Below are positions 5,978-10,223 of a stretch of 10,223 bases of DNA, piece after piece; position 1 is the first letter of the stretch, and each line of letters opens with the position of its first letter. A program made the translations under genes and the position numbers. The notes beneath the pieces are model-generated. The model saw only the letters and a program-made list of their open reading frames with translations, had not been told where the DNA came from and did no database searches. The DNA is from Hyphomicrobiales bacterium (lineage in GTDB: Bacteria; Pseudomonadota; Alphaproteobacteria; Rhizobiales; Afifellaceae): assembly GCA_013812985.1 (NCBI GenBank), contig JACCSN010000711.1, positions 1 to 10,223 on the forward strand. The letters are read 5' to 3'.

Positions 5978-7591
5978 CTAATCCGCCCCGGCAAGCACGC
6001 CGCCGGCGAGCCTCAGCGCTTCCGGCGTGTCGACGTCGAGACCGGCGGCGGCGCCGATTTCCACCCGTTCCACCGCCTCTTCATGCGCGGCGAGGAGGTG
6101 CCGCGCGCCGGTGTCGCCGGCCACGGTCATCAGTTCCGGGAAGAACTCGCGCGACCACAGCACCGGATTGCCGCGCTTGCCGTCAACCGTCGGCAGGATG
6201 ATGGCCGGCCCTTTCCGCGCCCGGAACGCGGCGATCAGCCGATCCATGACGGAAGCCGATACGCCGGGCATGTCTGCAAGCACGACGAGCGCGCCGGCCG
6301 CGCTGTCCGGAACCGCGGCCAGGCCGGACTTGAGCGAGGTCGCCAGCCCGTCGGCAAAATCGGGATTATGCACCATCGCCACATCGAGCCCGGCAAGCGC
6401 CGCGGCGATCTCGTCCGGCCGGTGCCCGGTGACGACGATCACCGAACTTGCCGCGGATCGGAGCGCCCGCTCGGCCACCTTGCGGATGAGCGGCTCGCCG
6501 TCGAACCGGGCCGTGAGCTTGTTCGGCCCGCCCATCCGGCGCGACTGGCCGGCGGCGAGGATCACCGCGGCCACCTGGTCGCCGGCCGCCTCCGCCGGCT
6601 CGCGCGGCTGCGGGCGCGACACGATCTCCATCAGGAGGCCGCCGACGCCCATTCCGGTGATGTGCTCCGGCGTGACGTCGATCCCGGCCAGGATCCTGTT
6701 CAGCACCCAATCAAAACCGTTCTCGGCGGGCGAACGGGCGCAGCCCGGCGCGCCGAGCACGGTGGCGCCATCGAGTTCGCCCACCATGAGCAGGTTGCCG
6801 GGGTCGACCGGCATGCCGAGATGCAGGACGCGACCTCCGGCGCCCCGCAGCGCCGCCGGTATCACGTCGTTCTCGTCGGTGATGGCCGAAGCGCCGAAGG
6901 CGATCAGCAGCTCCGCGCCTTGCCGCTTCAGCCTTGCAAGCGCCCCGGCGAGTTCGGCCGTGTCGTGCGCTACCCGAACCTCATCGATCACCCGCGCTCC
7001 GGCTCGCTTCAGCCGCTCCTCCAGCACGCGCCGGGTCTTGTCCATGACGGAAGCCTTCAAGCCGGGCAGCACCGTCGCGGCGAGCCCAACCCTCGGCGCC
7101 CGCCACGGCGCCACCGACAGAATGGGGCGGCCGGCATGGCTAATCGCCGCCTCCAGCACGCTTCCAGGCACGGCGAACGGGATGATCTTGACCGTGGCGA
7201 CCATCCGCCCGGCCTCGACCGGCTGGAATTCCGCCAGCGTCGCGACGGTCAACCCCGGATCGAGCCGGTTCAGCCGGTCGATCGCGGCGCGGTCGACCAC
7301 GAACAGCCCGGCCGCTTCGGCGTAGAGATTGCAGCGGCCGGTGAAGGCGCCATCGAGCCGCACGCCCTCGCCCGCGAGAAGCTCGGCGACGCGGCGCGCC
7401 GCTTGGTCCTCGTGCACATCGCCCAGCTCAAGCCGCGCCGCAACCACCTCCCCGATGCCCGCTCGCCGCACGATCTCGATGTGCTCGGCAGTGAGGCGCG
7501 TGCCTTTCTTGATCACGCCGGACGCATGCCGAATCGAGTGGGCGGCGATCGCCCCCTCGGCTTCCTCCAGCGGAACGGCCCCGAACTTCAT
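5978..7591 (-). CDS. Molybdopterin-binding / MobA-MocA-like nucleotidyltransferase fusion
   Basis: A 537-residue two-domain protein. The N-terminal part, about residues 1-330, resembles the MoeA/MoaB molybdopterin-binding fold: GASAITDENDVIPAALR at 233-249 and GNLLMVGELDGATVLG at 265-280 fit its ligand loops. The C-terminal part from about 340 is a MobA/MocA-type nucleotidyltransferase. It has LAAGQSRRMGGPNKL at 345-359 for the nucleotide, NPDFADGLATSLKSG at 409-423, ADMPG with Asp440 for metal, GNPVLW at 474-479 and LDVDTPE at 518-524. The likely role is to bind molybdenum cofactor and add CMP, giving the cytosine dinucleotide form used by xanthine/CO-dehydrogenase-type enzymes. GTP use is less likely beside XdhC genes. 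Databases often label the C-terminal half glycosyltransferase family 2, which misleads. Its ATG is 10 bases past the upstream XdhC stop, so translation is probably coupled. Confidence 0.92.
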   Translation of the reverse strand: MKFGAVPLEEAEGAIAAHSIRHASGVIKKGTRLTAEHIEIVRRAGIGEVVAARLELGDVHEDQAARRVAELLAGEGVRLDGAFTGRCNLYAEAAGLFVVDRAAIDRLNRLDPGLTVATLAEFQPVEAGRMVATVKIIPFAVPGSVLEAAISHAGRPILSVAPWRAPRVGLAATVLPGLKASVMDKTRRVLEERLKRAGARVIDEVRVAHDTAELAGALARLKRQGAELLIAFGASAITDENDVIPAALRGAGGRVLHLGMPVDPGNLLMVGELDGATVLGAPGCARSPAENGFDWVLNRILAGIDVTPEHITGMGVGGLLMEIVSRPQPREPAEAAGDQVAAVILAAGQSRRMGGPNKLTARFDGEPLIRKVAERALRSAASSVIVVTGHRPDEIAAALAGLDVAMVHNPDFADGLATSLKSGLAAVPDSAAGALVVLADMPGVSASVMDRLIAAFRARKGPAIILPTVDGKRGNPVLWSREFFPELMTVAGDTGARHLLAAHEEAVERVEIGAAAGLDVDTPEALRLAGGVLAGAD

Positions 7592-7601
7592 CTGGGCAAC
7601 G

Positions 7602-8297
7602 TCAGGCGGCGATCCGCTGGCGCGGCGCGCCGCGGCGCAGGCCGGCGATCACCTCCGCCAGGATCGCGACGGCGATCTCGGCCGGCGATTGGGCCCCGAT
7701 ATCGATGCCGATCGGCGCGTGAATGCGCTCCAGCTCTTCCGCCGCGGCCCCTTGCGCCAGAAGCCGCTCGACGCGCTTGCCGTGCGTCTTCCGACTGCCC
7801 AATGCGCCGATGAAGAAGCAGCCGGCCCGGAGCGCCGCGTGGATCGGCTCGTCGTCGATCTTGGGGTCGTGGGTGAGCGCGGCCAGCGCCGTGAAGGGGT
7901 CAAGCGGGACACGCTTCAGCGCCGTCTCCGGCCACTCGGCGACAAGCGACACGTCAGGAAAGCGCTCGGGCGTGGCGAAGGCGGTGCGCGGATCGATGAT
8001 CGTCACGTCAAAGCCGGCGATCCGGGCGATCGGCGCCAGCGCCTGGCTGATGTGCACGGCGCCGATGACGACCAGCCGCGGCGGCGGCACATGCACGGTG
8101 AGGAAGGTGCGGCCGTCCTCCATCATGCCGGAGCGGCCGGAGCGCAGGCGCTTCTCCAGTTCGCCGGCGAGGTTATCGCGAGTCGCATCCTCGCCCCGGA
8201 CCAGCCGCGCCGCGCCGGTCTCCGTATCGGTGACCAGGACGACGCCCCGGCGTTCCCGCCGCGCCGCATTAAGGTCTCTGAGGATTTCGAGTTTCAT
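7602..8297 (-). CDS. XdhC/CoxI family protein, C-terminal Rossmann type
   Basis: A 231-residue XdhC-type maturation factor. XdhC proteins bind sulfurated molybdenum cofactor and hand it to molybdenum hydroxylases. The Rossmann core carries IGAVHISQAL at 78-87 in place of the classical GxGxxG, LTHDPKIDDEPI at 141-152, FFIGALGSRKTH at 161-172 and RIHAPIGIDIGAQSPAEI at 191-208, all typical of the XdhC C-terminal domain. The N-terminal 75 residues are divergent and lack the SGGCVE motif, which is instead in the separate protein at 8830-9216. The two probably act together. No ribosome site is obvious before ATG 8297. The usual upstream partner is separated by an antisense toxin-antitoxin module, so it needs its own promoter or read-through. 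Confidence 0.93.
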   Translation of the reverse strand: MKLEILRDLNAARRERRGVVLVTDTETGAARLVRGEDATRDNLAGELEKRLRSGRSGMMEDGRTFLTVHVPPPRLVVIGAVHISQALAPIARIAGFDVTIIDPRTAFATPERFPDVSLVAEWPETALKRVPLDPFTALAALTHDPKIDDEPIHAALRAGCFFIGALGSRKTHGKRVERLLAQGAAAEELERIHAPIGIDIGAQSPAEIAVAILAEVIAGLRRGAPRQRIAA

Positions 8298-8367
8298 GGC
8301 TGTGCCGCGTTCGTTCTCTGACTACGACAGCTCGCGGTACGCTCTGTCGCGCTTGGGAGGAAAATGC

Positions 8368-8376
8368 CTATCATAG
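8368..8376 (+). promoter_or_regulatory. Possible -10 / small operator of the hicBA module
   Basis: CTAT-C-ATAG is a short palindrome containing a TATCAT hexamer, 21 bases before the antitoxin start. No good -35 hexamer sits 16-18 bases upstream, so the promoter call is weak. An operator for autoregulation is possible, but the arms are only 4 bases. Confidence 0.22.
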
Positions 8377-8397
8377 AGTTCGGCAGGAGCAATCACG

Positions 8398-8631
8398 ATG
8401 GGCGCCCTTACTATCACGGCGGATTGGGACGACGAAGCGGAAGTCTGGGTCGCGACCAGCGACGACATCCTTGGACTTGTGACCGAAGCTGATACGCTGG
8501 AAATGCTGCGCGAGAAGCTCTCCGACCTCGTGCCCGAGCTGATCGAGGAAAATGGCCTGCGGGCAGGTTGTAGCAGAACAGCCCCAATCGAGATTGTCGC
8601 GCGGCAGCGTCTGGCGATCCGCGCCGCCTGA
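8398..8631 (+). CDS. hicB: HicB-type antitoxin, DUF1902 domain protein
   Basis: A 77-residue protein of the DUF1902/HicB-like kind that pairs with a small HicA-type toxin and should neutralise it by direct binding. Family features are ITADWDDEAEVWVATSDD at 6-23, GLVTEADTLEMLREKL at 26-41 and the acidic LVPELIEENG at 44-53. There is no visible DNA-binding domain after the HicB fold. ATG 8398 follows AGGAG at 8-base spacing. Its TGA overlaps the ATG of the toxin by one base (8631), typical of coupled toxin-antitoxin genes. The antitoxin is first, as is usual for DUF1902-HicA pairs. It is transcribed against the flanking XdhC genes. The frame appears intact although its partner is broken. Confidence 0.88.
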   Translation: MGALTITADWDDEAEVWVATSDDILGLVTEADTLEMLREKLSDLVPELIEENGLRAGCSRTAPIEIVARQRLAIRAA

Positions 8632-8826
8632 TGGTGGATTACGGGCCGGAGCTGCGCCGCAGGCTGCGTGATGCCGGGTGCTTCTACAAACGGCAGGCGA
8701 AGGGCGATCATGAGCTTTGGCACAGCCCGATCAGCAAAAAAATCGTTCCCGGTGGATGGCACCATCAAATCCAGGCATTCGGCCAATGAAGTTCTAAAGC
8801 CGGCCGGGCTGCCGAAAGCCTTCTGA
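8631..8826 (+). pseudogene. hicA: HicA-type mRNA interferase toxin, frameshifted
   Basis: The frame from ATG 8631 reads MVDYGPELRRRLRDAGC, then RQAKGDHELWHSPIS, the start of a HicA-type dsRBD-fold toxin with its His27 in GDH. After Pro40 (codon 8748-8750) the frame turns into unrelated residues and stops at 8787-8789, giving 52 residues. Moving forward one base at 8751 restores the expected family end: VDGTIKSRHSANEVL at 41-55, then KPAGLPKAF and TGA at 8824-8826. One extra G in CCCGGTGG thus explains everything; the corrected product would be 64 residues, normal for the family. The toxin would lose its C-terminal helix and probably its activity. A sequencing error is the main alternative. 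The restored stop lies 3 bases from the convergent XdhC stop. Confidence 0.88.
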
Positions 8827-8829
8827 TCC

Positions 8830-9216
8830 TCAATCCACCCTCTCCACATACACCCGAATCCGGCCGCCGCAGGAGAGCCCCACCCGCCAGGCGGTCTCGT
8901 CGGCGACGCCGAATTCCAGCATGCGCGGCTCGCTCGTGCCGATCACGTCGAGCGCCTCGCCGACCACCGCGCCTTCGACGCAGCCGCCCGATACCGAGCC
9001 CTCGAAATTGCCGTCCTCGTCCACGACGAGATGGCTGCCGACCGGCCGCGGCGCCGAGCCCCAGGTCTCCACCACGGTCGCCAGCGCGACATCCCTGCCC
9101 TCGCGTCGCCAGCGCTCGGCCGCGCCGAGCACGTCGAGATAGGGATCGATCGCTTGCGGCGGCGTCGCCACGCCGGACGCGCCCTGCCGAAAGTCGCCGG
9201 AGATTGCTTCAGCCAT
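8830..9216 (-). CDS. XdhC/CoxI family protein, N-terminal type
   Basis: A 128-residue protein made only of the N-terminal XdhC/CoxI domain. Motifs are ATVVETWGSAPRPVGSHL at 46-63, GSVSGGCVEGAVV at 73-85 with the conserved Cys79, EFGVADETAW at 101-110 and LSCGGRIRVYVE at 115-126. It has no Rossmann part, so it should work with the C-terminal-type protein at 7602-8297 in sulfurated-cofactor handling for a molybdenum hydroxylase. ATG 9216 has AGGA about 8 bases upstream. The first 25 residues are poorly conserved, so a slightly later start cannot be excluded. It is divergent from pncB across 195 bases, and its stop faces the broken toxin gene tail to tail. Confidence 0.93.
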   Translation of the reverse strand: MAEAISGDFRQGASGVATPPQAIDPYLDVLGAAERWRREGRDVALATVVETWGSAPRPVGSHLVVDEDGNFEGSVSGGCVEGAVVGEALDVIGTSEPRMLEFGVADETAWRVGLSCGGRIRVYVERVD

Positions 9217-9411
9217 GCTCGTTATCCTGCACCGTTAAAATGGTTGCGCGGACGGTCGCGTGCCCCCGCGCGTGGCGGCGGAACGGTCGAGAAAGTAGCG
9301 ATGCGGAAGCCGTGTTGCGAGAGGCTGCTTCGAATAAGTTCGCTCGCGCCCGGGCACTTGACGCGCACTCGATGATCGGCATGTCTGGCGGAGCCAGAAC
9401 GCCCGGTTCCC
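9217..9411. other. Divergent intergenic region between XdhC gene and pncB
   Basis: It should hold promoters for both directions. A TTGACG hexamer at 9358-9363 could be a -35 for pncB, but no good -10 is found at the right spacing. pncB ATG has no strong ribosome site. No repeat, hairpin with T tract or known regulatory element was recognised. Confidence 0.45.
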
Positions 9412-10223
9412 ATGAGCACGATCGACATCCCCAAACGGGTTTACGACCATAGCTGGAAGCTTGACCCGATCGTCCGCAGCCTGCTCGACACGGATTTCTA
9501 CAAACTCCTGATGCTGCAGATGATCTGGCGGCTCCATCCGGATGTCCAGGCGACCTTCAGCCTGATCAACCGCAGCAGGCACGTGCTCCTCGCCAGGGAG
9601 ATCGACGAAGCGGAACTTCGCGAGCAGCTGGATCATGCCCGCACGATCCGGTTCTCCAAGAAGGAGTCGATCTGGCTCGCCGGCAACACCTTCTACGGCG
9701 AGCGGCAGATTTTTCAGCCGGACTTCCTCGCCTGGCTCGCCGAGTTTCGCCTGCCGGAATACGAGCTCAGGCGCGACGGCGACCAGTTCGTGCTGAACTT
9801 CCCCGGCCCCTGGACGCACACCACGATTTGGGAAATCCCGGCGCTCACGATCATCAGCGAGCTGCGCGCCCGCGCCGTCCTCAAAGGCATGGGCCGCTTC
9901 GCGCTCGATGTCCTCTATGCGCGCGCCAAGGCGAAGCTGTGGGAGAAAGTCGAGCGGCTGCGCGAGCTGGAGGATCTCCGCATCGCCGACTTCGGCACGC
10001 GCCGTCGCCACAGCTTCCTTTGGCAGCGCTGGTGCGTCGACGCCATCAAGGAAGGCCTGGGTCCGTCCTTCACCGGGACCAGCAACGTGCTGCTCGCCAT
10101 GGACCACGACCTCGAAGCGGTCGGCACCAACGCCCACGAGCTGCCGATGGTGATCGCCGCGCTTGCCGAGGGCGACGCCGCCCTCCTCCACTCGCCATAC
10201 AAGGTCCTGGAATCGTGGCAGCG
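9412..10223 (+). CDS. pncB: Nicotinate phosphoribosyltransferase (3' end beyond window)
   Basis: Converts nicotinate and PRPP to nicotinate mononucleotide in the Preiss-Handler NAD salvage route, with ATP hydrolysis. The first 270 codons are present and open at the window edge; the family is about 400-440 residues. [13 protein letters not shown] at 26-38 contains the substrate-loop Tyr30. Further landmarks are the FGTRRRHSF segment, TGTSNVLLA, and GTNAHELP with His242, which aligns with the autophosphorylated His of Salmonella and human enzymes (His219 and His213). ATG 9412 is the only sensible start: upstream in-frame sequence lacks a start and the N-terminus already covers the family beginning. 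It is divergent from the molybdenum-cofactor genes. Shared logic with them, such as NAD supply for oxidoreductases, is speculation. Confidence 0.96.
   Translation, partial: MSTIDIPKRVYDHSWKLDPIVRSLLDTDFYKLLMLQMIWRLHPDVQATFSLINRSRHVLLAREIDEAELREQLDHARTIRFSKKESIWLAGNTFYGERQIFQPDFLAWLAEFRLPEYELRRDGDQFVLNFPGPWTHTTIWEIPALTIISELRARAVLKGMGRFALDVLYARAKAKLWEKVERLRELEDLRIADFGTRRRHSFLWQRWCVDAIKEGLGPSFTGTSNVLLAMDHDLEAVGTNAHELPMVIAALAEGDAALLHSPYKVLESWQ

Noticed and set aside
6083..7813. 576-codon open frame on the plus strand
   Set aside because: Antisense to the molybdopterin-binding fusion and XdhC genes; no recognisable domain.
8364..8400. Small plus-strand ATG after GGAGG, just before hicB
   Set aside because: The frame overlaps hicB out of phase and encodes nothing recognisable; the AGGAG at 8385-8389 serves the hicB start instead.
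8298..8829. Target-site duplication or inverted ends around the hicBA insertion
   Set aside because: Only a loose TTCTCTGA/TTCTGA similarity was found near the edges; not enough to claim a mobile-element boundary.
8322..8849. 175-codon open frame on the minus strand through the toxin-antitoxin module
   Set aside because: Antisense to hicB and hicA, whose family similarity is clear; no ribosome site or motif in the minus frame.
9358..9386. TTGACG as a pncB promoter -35
   Set aside because: The hexamer about 17 bases downstream (ATGTCT) is a poor -10, so no promoter is called.
9235..10191. 318-codon open frame on the minus strand
   Set aside because: Antisense to pncB, which has all its signature motifs in frame.

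Overview
The window looks like chromosomal DNA of a GC-rich alphaproteobacterium, probably of the order Hyphomicrobiales. Three things point there: an Usg-family protein, an exact TTAA-N7-TTAA CtrA-type box, and a molybdopterin-binding/nucleotidyltransferase fusion next to paired XdhC proteins. Because the DNA is so GC-rich, long open frames lie antisense to most real genes. The real genes were chosen by family motifs, and nearly all of them are on the minus strand.

Layout, right to left in the minus-strand reading direction. A plus-strand nicotinate phosphoribosyltransferase gene (pncB, 9412 to the edge, incomplete) is divergent from a molybdenum-cofactor maturation set. That set is an XdhC N-terminal-type protein (8830-9216), an XdhC C-terminal-type protein (7602-8297), and a 537-residue fusion of a MoeA-like domain with a MobA/MocA-like nucleotidyltransferase (5978-7591). 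Together they would prepare and insert modified Mo cofactor for a molybdenum hydroxylase that is not in the window. A plus-strand HicBA-type toxin-antitoxin module (8398-8826) lies between the two XdhC genes. Its antitoxin is intact, but its toxin frame is broken by one extra base near 8751.

Next come usg (5557-5838), then a two-gene set: an FMN-dependent 2-hydroxy-acid oxidase/dehydrogenase (4181-5395) and an RraA-like/HMG-aldolase-type protein (3422-4111). This pair may form a small hydroxy-acid catabolic step. The left end is an exopolysaccharide pair: a multi-membrane-span processive GT2 glycosyltransferase (1338-3215) followed by UDP-glucose 6-dehydrogenase (ugd, 1-1271, incomplete), which supplies UDP-glucuronate.

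The points most worth a second look are the frameshifted hicA inside the XdhC set, the perfect CtrA-type box upstream of the glycosyltransferase with a near match upstream of usg, and a Tyr-to-Phe change at a usually conserved active-site position of the hydroxy-acid oxidase. I see no phage, insertion sequence, CRISPR array, tRNA or rRNA here, and no stretch over 300 bases lacks a gene. I found no clearly undescribed system.
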